A DNA stretch of 64,000 nt from Cloeon dipterum. Taxonomy: Eukaryota > Arthropoda > Insecta > Ephemeroptera > Baetidae. Every line of letters starts with the position of its first letter. Position 1 is the stretch's first letter. Both the position numbers and the translations under genes were made by a program. This document shows positions 33,430 to 45,252 of this stretch, piece after piece. The notes beneath the pieces were generated by a model. The model worked only from the letters and a program-made list of their open reading frames with translations. It had not been told where the DNA came from and searched no databases. The stretch is taken from the NCBI RefSeq assembly GCF_949628265.1, contig NC_088787.1, positions 11,088,501 through 11,152,500 on the forward strand. The letters run 5' to 3'.

Positions 33430-36400
33430 TCAACAATCTTTCTTTCCACGGGCACGTCTCTGTTTGACAGGACTCTGTATTTCCTCCTCATCCTCTTCTA
33501 GGATGACTTGTTTGCGGGTGGCCGGCGTCTTGGCAGCCGGCTTTCGCTTGTGTCTGGCGGCCGTCTGGATGATGGAGTCGTCGTCATCATCGTCAGAGTC
33601 GACCAACTTCTTCCGCTGGCTCCTTGGCGCGCGCGGCGTCTTGGGTGCTGCCACGGCGGCTTCCCCGTCACTGTCGTCATCGCTGCTCGAGTCTTTGCGC
33701 GCCTTCCTCCTTCCCCGTGGAGCCTTGGCCTTACGCTTCTCTTTAGGCTCAACTTTCACTGCCTCAGCAAGTCCCGCGATGGCCAGTTTTGCAGAATCCT
33801 TGCCTTTGGCGCATGAGTCCAACACTTCCTGCCACTTCTCGCACTCGTCCTGAAACACAGGAATTCACAGCTGTTAGGAGAAAGTAATTTTTAAATTTTT
33901 TGCAGAATTAAGTTCAAGGAGAAAACTTTTTTGTGACTTTGATACCAGCTAAATTAACATAACTGGAGAGAGAAAAATGGGTATTGTTTCTTGATTACAT
34001 ACAGAACTTCATTTTTTTCTAAAAATTTCTTTTCATTTGTTTTCAGATCTTTTAACTGCCACGGTTCCAAATTATTAAATTCATAAAAACATTCCTTGAT
34101 ATTCTATAACAACATTTTTCAGTGTTCAAAAATGCCGCCTTATTAAAATAATTTCGGCCAAGCCGGTTTTTAGCCAACTCAATTGGCAAAAATTGGGAAT
34201 TAACAAAATAAAATAATTCAAGCATAAAATACATCTCCACCTTGAATTTTAAAATTTGAAGACTTCAATTTTGAAAATTTTAAATTAAACATTAAAAATA
34301 AAATATTAACGGTGTTTCAGTAGCAAAAAAAAACATATTTTGGCCATAAATTCCAAGCGTTTTAAAAAAGCAAAAAATTGCCTGGTTTCAACCGTTTTTT
34401 AACCCTGGCTAAAACTGGCAGTCCAAAATAGCAAAAATATTGCATTTTTCCCATTTTTCCTAAACAAAATCTTAAATTTTCTATCCAACTTGGTTAAAAA
34501 GACGTTCATTTCTTGTTACAAATTTACAGGCGATTAAAAGCGTAAACCAACAATGATGTAAATCCACTGATTGGAAAGAGCAACTGCATTGAGATGTTGT
34601 TCAGTATAAACTGAAAATTTCCCAGTTATATTTTACTGTTTATTTTATTCTTCTGAGAATTATTGAATGAATTGAAATAGGGTTGGTCCTTTTGAGAGTT
34701 CAATTAAATTAAAATTTACTTCAAGCAGCTATAGATTGAAGCAACATACTAAATTTAGATATTCATAATTACCTTTCCTTCAGCTTTCATTTGCTTCCTG
34801 ACCATTTGCACAATTTCGTCAAACTTGCTCTTGACAGTGGGGTACTTGAGCTTGTCAGCATAGTGCGGTAGAGATTCCATCAGCGCTTCCTTGCAGGCGT
34901 GTACAGACTTGGCAGTGACGGGCAGTTTGCTGATGCACAGGGCCAGGTTGTAGCACTCAACCTCTTCAGCCTTATCCTTGAACCTGCTGCTCAGCTTCTC
35001 CACCAGCGCCACCACCTGCTTGTCCTTGTCAATGTGCGGCAGGATCTCGCTGCATGCTCAATTAGTAACTGAGAGGATTATATAAAAAATGAAAACTCAC
35101 TTCATGATCTCCTCAAAGCTAGTTTGGTTGCTTTCTGAGTACTCGATGGACAGTTGCGAGATCATGTCGAGCACCAGGTTATAAAGGATATTACCCTTCT
35201 TGGCCAAGGTTGCGAAGAAGTATCTGGCCAGGTCTTGGCACCGCATATCAGTGTCTGTCAGACACCGCGCCAGCGACGAAATTTGAAATTTCACCCTGAT
35301 CATGTCGCTGAGTATAAGCTTGGAGATCACCACCAGTGCCTCAAAGCGGACACTTGAGTCAGACTCCTTCAAGCTAGGGAAAATGTTGAGGCAACATTTT
35401 TTTTTATTTTAAAATGGATTTGACTCACCAATCATAGACAAAAGGTGAATAAGGCTCGCACTGGTTTGGGAATTTCTTTAACAAATCGCCCAAGGTGTGG
35501 ATGCAGGCGATTTTCACCCTGGAATCTTTGCTCTTGGCCAGAATGGTAACAAATTTCTGAAAACAAATATTAGCATTAAGTCCAATCAAGAGATTTCAAA
35601 CGAATTTTGCTGGGAGCTAAATTTATACACTGATTTTTTTATCGTTGCTTTTGTGATCAAAGCAAAAAGAATACAACAATTGAATGTCAACAAGCCAATA
35701 AATATACTAAAAAAGTAATATTCAGGCTTCAGGCCCTCCAAAACTCTTAATTGCACTGGGCACTGGGGGATGTCAAGATGAGTCAAGCGGTGTGCATAAG
35801 TAAGTTAGATTTCATGAAAAATGCGAACACCAAATGCGCTGGCAAGTGTTTATGAAATGACATAAAGAACACCCAAAATTTTCGACCTTTTGACATTAGG
35901 TCTGGAATTCATTTGATCAGGATTTGCGCGAGAAATTCAGTTCACTCGAAATTTGTGACTGGAGATGTGATGGTACATAATAGAATTTTTTTTAATATTT
36001 CCTAAATTTTAGCTTTTTTCCATTGATTTGAGTACAATTTTTAATTAGTTTAAAATTTAAGTGAGCTAAAATCAATCATGTGACCGTTCATTTCGCTTTT
36101 AGGTTATAAAATACAACACCAGTGAGAGCAAAGAAATATTTAACCCAATTAATTTCAACTTACTAGCAAATTCTGGGAACAGAAATTAGGCGACAACTGC
36201 ATGTATTTCCCAAAGGTCTGGATGGCGACGATCCTGAGCCCATGGTGGTGACAGTGCCTGGAGGTAAAGCAGTCCTGCACGAACGTCCTGAGAAAGATAA
36301 ACCCTTACTCTCGTGACAATGGATATAAACAAGATAGAAACCCACAGCAGTTTGCCCAGTAGGTTGTCCTTGAAGAGGACCTCATTGTCGCAAAGCCTGA

Positions 36401-39400
36401 GCAGTGCATCCAGGTTCTCTTCCTCAGTATTATTGATGAAGTACTTGCTCGAGCTATGCATTAGCTTTTTGATGTCGAACAGGGAGCCATCCTCGTCATC
36501 ATCTAGGCCGCTGCTGGCTGTCGTGTCAGCCCGCGAGCGACGTATGCGCCTCCGGTTCTTTTCCAACTCCACCAGGGTCTTCTGCCTGCGGATCTCTGCC
36601 ATGATGTCCTCGTAAATGAATGTGTGCAGCTCTTCCACCACTAGGCCGATCACGTAAACGTATCTGCACGTGAGACAAATCAAGGGTACGAATTAAGTCA
36701 GGAAAAATGGGATGAAAGGTTAGATTTCAATTATAAAATTCATAATGAATTGAATCTTAGTTTTGATATTTGATATATTTCTCTCAAATGTTGATTAAAC
36801 ATGAATAACATTACCCATGTAAATTAAGGTCTGAATATTGTTAATTCAGTTTTAAAAATTTAACAGGAAACCATCACTTGATATATAATTTAAAACATTA
36901 TCATATTTGTCAGGTTTTAACCTCAGACTAATACTAAATAGTGATTTTCTGTCATGAATATAAGTCGTTTGAAGTCCAGTTTCAAAAACCTTTAAATATC
37001 TCTAGTTCTTCCTTTATTATGAGATCAAATTTGAGTTGGAGAATAAATCCCTTTATATAGCTCATGCAAAACACTCAAAACCATGTTTAATTTTGAAAGA
37101 CGCCATCAACATTAAATGGACAAAACTCATTGAAATGAATATATTATGCCACAATCAAATAAAATGCAACATTTAATATAATTTTTAAAGATAAGATTAT
37201 AAATATGTTATAGGAAAGTTTGCATCAATATACGATAAAAATTACAAAAGAAAAATTACAGAAAAAAATATGATGTGGTGTCTCACCTGAGAAGGACAAC
37301 ATGTGAAATCGACTCTACGAGGGTTGGAGTGTCGGTTGGCTGGGTAGGCGGTGCATCTGTCTCCTGAGTGGCGAGCTGAGTCAAGGGCACGTCCTCGCGC
37401 TCCTCCTCGGCATCTGCGCTGTGGTTTTTGTTTTCTGGGTAGTCAGCTGGATTGTACTTTCGCACCTCTTCGTGCATCTTCCTCAGAATCTCCTCGATGA
37501 GCGACAGCGGCTTCAAACAGGTCTACAGTAAAATTAAGAGTCAGTAAAAAAAATTGAGAGTTGCTAAACGCCAGGCGTGACCTTAAAAATGGCTTTGACG
37601 AAGTAGCCTGCGAGACCACAATAGTCCTTGTCTCCGAGCTTGAACACGCCCTTGATCAGCAGGTTGGACATGTGCGTGAATATGTCATCAGTAAATGGTA
37701 TCCTGAAATTAAATTTGTAGATTAATTCAGCCGCTTTGCAGCGATTTCCAGTACCTGAAGGGATTGGTCAGCGTCTCTGCGGTGATTTTTGGTGTGGCGT
37801 GACAGAGCACGGCGGCCGCCCACTTGGCCAATTCAAAGCAGCCCTCGCCTCTGCTGCCAAAGCCGATTTTGTCCAGCGTCGCAATTTTCTCTTGCACCAG
37901 GTTAGACTTGCCACTGAAAAAAGGATCAAATAGCAGCTGGAACTAAAGAGAGCAGGAGGGAACTTACTCTAGGGCAATGCTCAGGGTGTGCAGGGCTGGG
38001 ACACACTCGCTTTTGTTTTTGCTCTCAACCATTTCCCACAGAGCCTACAATAATTTAGAGATAGTATAATTCAAATACATCACTTAAACGGAAAAAGAAG
38101 TCAAACTTAAATTTTTTAGTTAACAAGCTTGGAATTATCAATAATAATGGTAATTGATTCATATCTAGAAAAATAACAGCGAATTTTCATGCAGTCCTTA
38201 AAATCTCCATGGAGATCTGAACGGTTGGTGTGAACAATTTGTTTCACTCACAAATAAGCACTCATTATTAATGCTGCCATCGTTGACCCAAGTCTGCACC
38301 AGCAGGGCGATGCTTTTGTTGAAGCAGGGTCGCGCATAGTGCACCATTGAGCTTATCTTCTTCATCGCCTCTACATAGCCTTCACTGCAAATCAAATCAC
38401 ACGTGAGCCCTAATTAATATCAATGTGACAGACACTAATTACAATGTGATCTCCACATTGTTCTCAGGATCAATGCTGGAGAGGTAGATTTTCTTGCAGG
38501 CGTCAGTGACAGCTTTCTTGAGCGCCAGGTCCTTGCTGTGCAGGAACTCGAGCAGCTTCAACGCACTGTCTTCCTCCGACAGCAGACCAAACTGCTGCGC
38601 TGACGCTATGAAGTCAATCGCCTCCACCAGGTCTGTTGTTTGGCTTGTGGCAAGCAGCATTCGCACGTTCTCGCTGGCGACGCCAATTTGCGTTGAAATG
38701 TGCAGACAGTTCTAAAAAATGTTATAATAGTTGAAATAATTTATGTCATGATACAGATCCCAGTAGAATTGATACAAATCATTCAATAAATTCTGCGTGG
38801 ATTAGAGTCAGTTCAATAAATCACCACTCTCTACACTTGCAATTTTCTCCCAGATCTACCACATGTAGAACCCTCTATTCCTCAAAGCCAGTGAGACCCA
38901 AATCGACAATGACTAGCAAGGAAATAAAGAACTTGAAGACAAATGGGAAGATAAATTGATCTGACCATATTATGTTAAAAATGAACGATGATTTGGTTTG
39001 GTAAAAACAGTTTTTATTATACCCCCATAAAACTATGATAACTGATCAAATTTGGGCTGTGCCCCTTCCCTAGGCACTGCTAGAAAACCTAATCGTCGTC
39101 AACCCAATCAATGTTGTTCATCAAAACGTTATAGGGTACTTAATCTAATTGTGTCTCTAAATAATCAAATAAATGCCCATTCTGGGTTTCCGTATCTAAT
39201 TTACAACAATATTCATATTAGTAGTAAATTCAAGTCGTTCTGTTTTGATTTTGAAAAAATTTGTGTTACAAAAATTATCCTAGTTGGTTTAATATATAAT
39301 CAAGAAGTAACATCAAACCTTTAAAAACTTGATAGTTTCTTTCTTCTTCTTAATTTCCACCTGAACGTCTTCAGGAAGTTCAATGTCCGCAGTTTCTGGC

Positions 39401-42400
39401 TGCACAGCTGTGAGTGCTGTTTTCAACAAGGTGCACATTAAATCAGCCTGCTGGTCCTCGTTATCGTCCTTTTCGTTCTCTTGATTTTTTGCAATTCTGT
39501 TCAAAAAGAAAATTAAACATTGCTGGCGGTTGGGTGATTAAAAGATGTCAGGGTCTTACCTGACAAGATTACGTTCGCATTAATAATCTCGTCAGGTGAC
39601 ACCCTGACATTAGTTTCACCCAAAGTGGTTGTCCTTGTCATGCTTTTTGGTCAGCTCCAACGCCAGCTGCACTGCCTCTTCTAGTTTTTCATCTAACAGC
39701 AGATTGCCAGCTTTTAAAAGCCCCTCTTGGAGTTCCTTTTCCATATCTTCGGTGTGTTTTTCATTTTTGTCCTCCTCGCTTTTGTTTTCCTTATCGGAAT
39801 CCTTGTTTTCTTCTGCAACCTTTTCCTCGGCTGGTTCATTCTCTTTGTCAGCCAAATCTGTTTGGTTGAAGATTTAGCTATTTCAGTTTTGTATTAATCT
39901 AATCTGACTCACCTTGCGCCAGTGCTTTATGTACAATTATCTGCACCTGCTTTTCTATTGCCGCCCAAACCTCATCAACGCTGAAATCAGCCACGCCTGC
40001 ATTACCCTGCAGTGTGATCAGCTTGGCGGTCGCGGCCTCTAACTGCTTTCCAATCTTCTCCTTGTCCAACTGTTTGCATAAAAAATTAAATATAAATACA
40101 TATCCATGCACCATTATATAATTACGTACATTTCCTGAGAATGGATTGTGCTCAAGGCACGTCTTCAGGAATTTGAGGGCATCTTTGCGGACGTAGCTAC
40201 TCTTGTCCAGCGTTCTTTCCACGGCCTTCTCAAGAATATCCAGCAGCAGTTTCACTGGCAGCATCTCCGCCTCGCACAGGCTCGTCCATCCCTGTAAAGC
40301 CTGCAGAGTGGATCATTACCCAATCAGATTAGGCTACAGAATATTATGATCCTTTACCTTGCATCTGGCGTAGGCGTTAACATCGATCAGATGATTGTCA
40401 AGAATTTCGAGAAGAGCTTCCTTTTCTGACTTCTGATTTTCATCCAGCTCTTGACTGGAGTACAATTGCAAAAGGAGATTCTTGGTGGCTTCCAGAATGC
40501 CTGTGCGCAGTGTGTACGGCTGAAAAGTTCACAAAATGTATTTCCTTTCATGCTTAAGCGGGCTAGAGAATTAATTAATGTTTTTTCCATAACAGATTTA
40601 ATAAATAGTTGAAACCAGAGAGTGAAACATTCATTCAAAGATTAAACAATTTAAGAAGTTCTCAATAAAAATATTGAGGTGAGTCAGATTGCATAAAAGC
40701 AAAACTAATAAAAATTTAAATCATTAACCCAATAAAGAGAAAGAACCAGCCAAGGATGAGGTTCAAGAGGAGCGTGGCTCAGTGCAGCGAGAAATAACTA
40801 ATCAATCGTTTTTGCAGTATATCTAGTATATCTGCTAGTATTTTTAGCCCATCCTTGCTATGACTTTATACCAGTATTGTGCTGCCTTTTCCATGCATAA
40901 ATGTATTATTATACTGACCGATGAAAACCTCGGCGCAGCACATCCCGTGACTGAGCCCATCGCAGAGCGGATAATAGAAACATTAGGCCTGAGTGGCTGC
41001 AAAGGAGCTTGAACCCAATGTCAATGCGGCTATCTTTTCGCCTCCCCGCACATAGATCTCTGATTAAAACGCCAGATATTTTTGTCGCCGCTGGAAAGGT
41101 GTGTAACCAGCAACCTGAGACTCTCAGGAATGCGGAGAGTGCACGGGGTTTAACTTATATTGAAAGACTTCTGTGCCAAGGCATTTCCACAATTCCCTGT
41201 GGCAGTAACTTCCAACAAAAGCTGATGTTTGAATTGCAGAGCGATTTTGCAAAACTCCAACTTGTGTTCCATTGCGAGCAGTTACTGGCAATCGCCACTG
41301 CCTCAGCAAATCGACAGACTTGCAAATGAATGAATTGTGGACGATTCGCGGTAGTACGTCATAAAATAAATAAAATAAACACAGTAAAAATACAACAGGT
41401 GGTGTAACCATTCTACTCGCAAAAAAAAACGAAATTTACACATTAGCCTACTTACTTAAATAGATTTTCTGTTTGATATTACCTCGCTTTCTGCAATATC
41501 TGCCAGAATCTCTATGTGCGGAACAAGACTGGCTGGGTGCTGCTGCGAGAGAGCGACGACAAAAGAACCAAAGTGGCTGCCAGCTTTTGGAGTGATGTCA
41601 GAGTCCCCTTCAATTTCCGTCAAAATCAGGTGCAGCAGTCCTGCGTTGCCACCCGTCTGCTCCAGGTTAGAAATACTGCTGGCGAGCGGCACTGCCAGGT
41701 GCTCGTGCAGCATAAGTAGCTGTTGATCAAATAATTTGTGAAAAGCTGGATGGGAAATTGATTGGAAAGACGCGCACCTGCAGCAGCCTAGGAATTAAAG
41801 AGAGCCCGAAAATGTACTCCTTGCAGAGGACGGAGAGGATCTGGAAAATTGAGTCCCTCATAGCCTTCTTGCCAACAAAGCCGATTTCTCGGTCCTCCAG
41901 CAGCTTCAGACAGATTCTCGAAATTTGACTGGTTAAGAGATGAATTTGATATTAATCATAAACTCTTTGAATGTACATACTCCAAGAAATCGTCCGAAAT
42001 GTTGGCCTTCTTCCACAGATTTTTAAGGGGCAGACTGACGAGTTTGAAGAGCTCGTGGATGCCGCTGGTTTTCTCCTCATCCCAGTTAAAATCGTTGTGT
42101 TGAGCACCCTTCTTCTTACCTTTTGTAGGTTTGCTGGTGAGTTCTCTCTCCGAGATGCATCTCTCTTCAAACTTGTACATCAGCTCAGTGCAAACGTAAA
42201 GAATCATTTTAGTGTTCCTCAAGAGCTTTTCACGGATGTTGCTGTCAATATTTCCCTTCTCCAGAAATGGGCGAAGGTTGGAAACTTGCAGGCCAAAGGC
42301 TGTTGGTAAATTAATCCAAAAATACAATATATTGAAAGAGGCAACTTTAAAATCAAACCTTTTAAACTCTGATCCCATACTTCCAGGGTAACCTTTGGTG

Positions 42401-42848
42401 ACAGCTGCTGGAAGTTTTTAATACAGCTGTAGAGCAGATCGAATTTTCCGAAAATGAAGTCGCCGAGGTCTTCGCTCAAGGCCAAACGAAGGCCTGAAAC
42501 AGAATAAAAAATGATTAAATGTTTCACTTAAATTTCCAGAAGAAGTGACACTTAATGAATGTAATTATTAATATACATTAACGGCTGGAAATTTGCAGTT
42601 AAAATAAATAAATACAAAATTGCAGCGTCTTCAATTGGATAGAATTGAGTCTAGAATTATAACTTAGTTATGTAGAATATCATACATATTTAAAATAGAT
42701 TATTATAAATATTATGCTGTGTATTTTTACCTGTGTATTGGTCGCGGATTTCAACTGGTGTAAGAACATCTTGGACCGAATACTGGTTCTCATTGAATTC
42801 TAAAAGTTCGTCGATGCTGTGAGGGATGATAAATTCAGCCTCTTCCAT
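33430..42848 (-). CDS. CAP-D2: condensin complex subunit CAP-D2
   Basis: CAP-D2 is the HEAT-repeat subunit of condensin I that binds the kleisin CAP-H and DNA during mitotic chromosome compaction. I resolve 22 exons: 42848-42731, 42493-42359, 42299-41981, 41928-41778, 41719-41483, 40519-40358, 40300-40130, 40069-39913, 39857-39620, 39496-39319, 38711-38443, 38384-38252, 38044-37968, 37913-37755, 37702-37582, 37522-37287, 36663-36346, 36287-36164, 35556-35429, 35373-35101, 35049-34773, 33849-33430. All phases close, giving 1,466 residues (human 1,401). Recognisable matches to CNAP1 include NQYSVQDVLT near the N-terminus, FNWDEEKTSGI, EHNPFSGN, ISKLILSDMIRVKFQISSLA, KKGNILYNLVLDMISQLS and PHIDKDKQVVALVEKLSSRF. 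Exon 9 encodes a long acidic/lysine linker. The tail is basic and serine/aspartate-rich, typical for this subunit. Intron 5 holds a family S repeat. Confidence 0.95.
35720..35810. repeat. degenerate core-repeat fragment in a CAP-D2 intron
   Basis: GGGATGTCAAGATGAGTCAA and GCGGTGTGCATAAG resemble the GGTCGAGACGAGTCCAACGG core of the 16-22 kb repeats, preceded by a similar TTAATTGCACTGGG segment. It lies in the 36163-35557 intron. Confidence 0.35.
39545..39612. repeat. short palindrome filling a CAP-D2 intron
   Basis: ATGTCAGGGTCTTACCTGAC pairs with GTCAGGTGACACCCTGACAT across a short centre, with outer TAATCTTG/CGAGATTA matches. It occupies over half of the 123-bp intron 39497-39619 between exons 9 and 10. 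Confidence 0.7.
40925..41120. repeat. dispersed repeat family S inside CAP-D2 intron 5
   Basis: AGCACATCCCGTG, CCAATGTCAATGCGGCTATC, AACGCCAGATATTTTTGTCG and CGCTGGAAAGGTGTGTAACC match the blocks at 24505-24690 and 11105 in order. It lies in the 963-bp intron 40520-41482. Confidence 0.55.
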
Positions 42849-43035
42849 TTTTACTCAATGCCTTTCGTGCACTAGTAAACAAAACCAACTTCGAATTCGA
42901 ATCCACCCAGGTGATGCAGTAAAGTTGTTGTTATGTTTGCACTGTTTTCGTTTACGTTTACATTCAACGGGCAACTGGTTTGGTCTTACTCGCCTCGCGC
43001 GGCTGGCCCGGCTGGCGGCAAAGAATTGACAGCTT

Positions 43036-43047
43036 ATTGGCGCGAAA
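43036..43047 (-). promoter_or_regulatory. CCAAT box fused to an E2F-type site
   Basis: The minus strand reads TTTCGCGCCAATAAG, overlapping an E2F consensus (TTTCGCGC) and a CCAAT box. It lies about 190 bases upstream of the CAP-D2 ATG. Such pairs are common in promoters of S/G2-M genes. The site lies between divergent genes, so it could also act on the transporter gene. Confidence 0.5.
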
Positions 43048-43586
43048 CGTTGGAGACAGCTTAGCCAACTAAACAAAAAGAATTAATTTCTGCAACGTCT
43101 GTTAAAATCATTTTTGAAATTAAGTTCAAAACTTAAAAGAAAACAAAATTTAATCTGGAAAATTTATTTTTTATTATTTTGGGTAAAAATTGTACAAAAG
43201 ACAGAATATCAACATTAAAATTTATTGTGCAGGTTGGTAATTTGTTTTTATTACTTCACGTCATCCACCGATTCCACCGGCCACTGTTCACTGTTGTGAT
43301 AATTTTAGATAATTATTTTGACCTTAATGGATTCGCAGAGTGCTAATTCTATTGATAAATACAATGGATAGAAAAAAATCAAGATAAAAATTGCCGAAAG
43401 CAGCTCAACTTGTCCAGGTGCAGCGAGTTAGGAGTCAACGTCTCGCTTTTATTATTCATCACTTGACTTTAAAAGAAAATCTGCAGGTCATTAGGTAAAC
43501 TAAACACACCTCACTGCCTTGAGTGCAATACCACTTCAAATTCTTTTTAATTTTTGATAATATCGTATGAATCTGAAATTTACAGG

Positions 43587-45252
43587 ATGGGTCCAGCTGT
43601 GGCAATAGCCCTGGTCTTCATCGGCTGCTGCTCTAATGTTGTTTTCTTGGAATTGCTCGTTAAGGAGGACCCAGGGAGTGGAAATCTAATTACATTTACC
43701 CAGTTTCTCTTCATCGCTCTTGAGGGATTCATATTCACATCGAAGTAAGCATTTTTATCTTTCTAACAATTTCAAAAGGTTGTCCAACCAAAGAAAATAA
43801 ACATTGCAACTTTCTTCTGCTGTAAAGAGTATATAACCTAATATGTTTGTTTTTTGCCTTTTAAAGATTCGGCACTCGCAAGCCGAAAATCGGCCTGTAC
43901 GACTACTTCATTCTGGTGGTGATGTTCTTCATAGTGAGCGTGTGCAACAACTACGCGTTCAACTTCAACATCCCGATGCCACTGCACATGATCTTCAGGG
44001 CTGGTTCCCTGATCGCCAATATGATCATGGGCATGCTGATCCTGCGCAAGCGCTACGCTGCCCCTAAAATCATCTCCATCATCATGATTACTGCCGGCAT
44101 CGTCATCTGCACCCTCGAATCAGGCAAGGAGGTCAAGGCCACTGACCCGAAGGATGTCAACTCCGACCCTGCCACCGACTACTTCTGGTGGGTCGTCGGC
44201 ATCATCCTGCTGACAGTGGCGCTCTTCATGTCTGCAAGGATGGGCATCTATCAGGAGGTAGAGACAAAAGTTTTGACATAAAAGGCGATGCATTATATCT
44301 AAAATAGTTTAAAATGTCTAAAAATGATCAAAAAATAATCTAAAGTGGCTGTTATGATGCGTCGTTTTTTTCTTTGATTTCAAAATATTTTAAATTTAGT
44401 AGGTTCTCTGACTCTCTGAACATGTTTCTCGCTAATTCTCGGCTTCTTTACAATTTGCAAAACCCACGCACTATTTGAATCGTGATAACCTGCTCAAGAT
44501 AACTATATAAATTAGTGGTAATGGTGCCATCCCTAAAGAACCCCTTTTTACACCTTAAGAACAGAAATAACGGCAGTATTAAGCCTTTAACATGATTGGC
44601 AAAGCATATAATATTCAATCCCAAATTTATTTTCTAATAATGAATAATCAGATATAATCACACGTTACCAGTTAGCACAGATTCCTGGCAGTTTTAAAAG
44701 TTAAAAACGAATTTGCAAGAGGTTTTGCATATTGCGGCTCATTAATAGTCTGGAAAACTTGTTAAATGTCTTAATTATATACACCCTAATTAAATTTTCC
44801 TCCTTTTGCAGGTGCTGTACACTCGGCACGGCAAACACCCAAAGGAAGCTCTGTTCTACACGCACTTGATGCCACTGCCAGGCTTCCTGCTGCTCTACTC
44901 AGACATCTGGTCGCACTGGCTGAGGGCGCTGGACAGCCCTCCGCTGACCGTGCTGGGCTTTACGGGGCCCAGCACCATCATCTACCTGGTGGGCAACATG
45001 CTGACCCAGTATTTGTGCATCAGCTCGGTGTACGTGCTGACGACAGAGTGCTCGTCCCTGACCGTCACCCTGGTGGTCACCCTGCGCAAGTTCCTCAGCC
45101 TGCTCTTCTCCATCGTCTACTTTCAGAACGAGTTCACGCTCAGCCACTGGATCGGCACCACGCTCGTCTTTGCCGGCACCGCCATCTTCACAGAGCTTGT
45201 GCAACGAATCGCCGGCATGTTCGCTGGCCCCGACCCCAAAAAGAAGGACTAG
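43587..45252 (+). CDS. SLC35B4-like nucleotide-sugar transporter, paralogue B
   Basis: Exons 43587-43744, 43867-44257 and 44812-45252 encode 329 residues, close to human SLC35B4 at 331. The start MGPAVAIALVFIGCCSNVVF and the blocks FAGSLIANMI-like FRAGSLIANMI, LESGKEVKA, SARMGIYQE, GKHPKEALFYTHLMPLPGFL, TTECSSLTVTLVVTLRKFLS and HWIGTTLVFAGTAIFTELV match the family more closely than paralogue A does. The C-terminus PDPKKKD fits a KKxx cytosolic ER-retrieval signal, which paralogue A lacks. An acceptor one base before the ATG (TTTACAG/G) and a donor at 43495 suggest a 91-bp 5'-UTR intron. The gene is divergent from CAP-D2 (738 bp between start codons). Likely role is nucleotide-sugar import into the ER or early Golgi. 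Confidence 0.92.

Noticed and set aside
39560-39604. 44-base cassette exon in CAP-D2 intron 9
   Set aside because: The required acceptor would be only about 16 bases from the exon 9 donor, too short for a spliceosomal intron. The segment is one arm of a palindrome.
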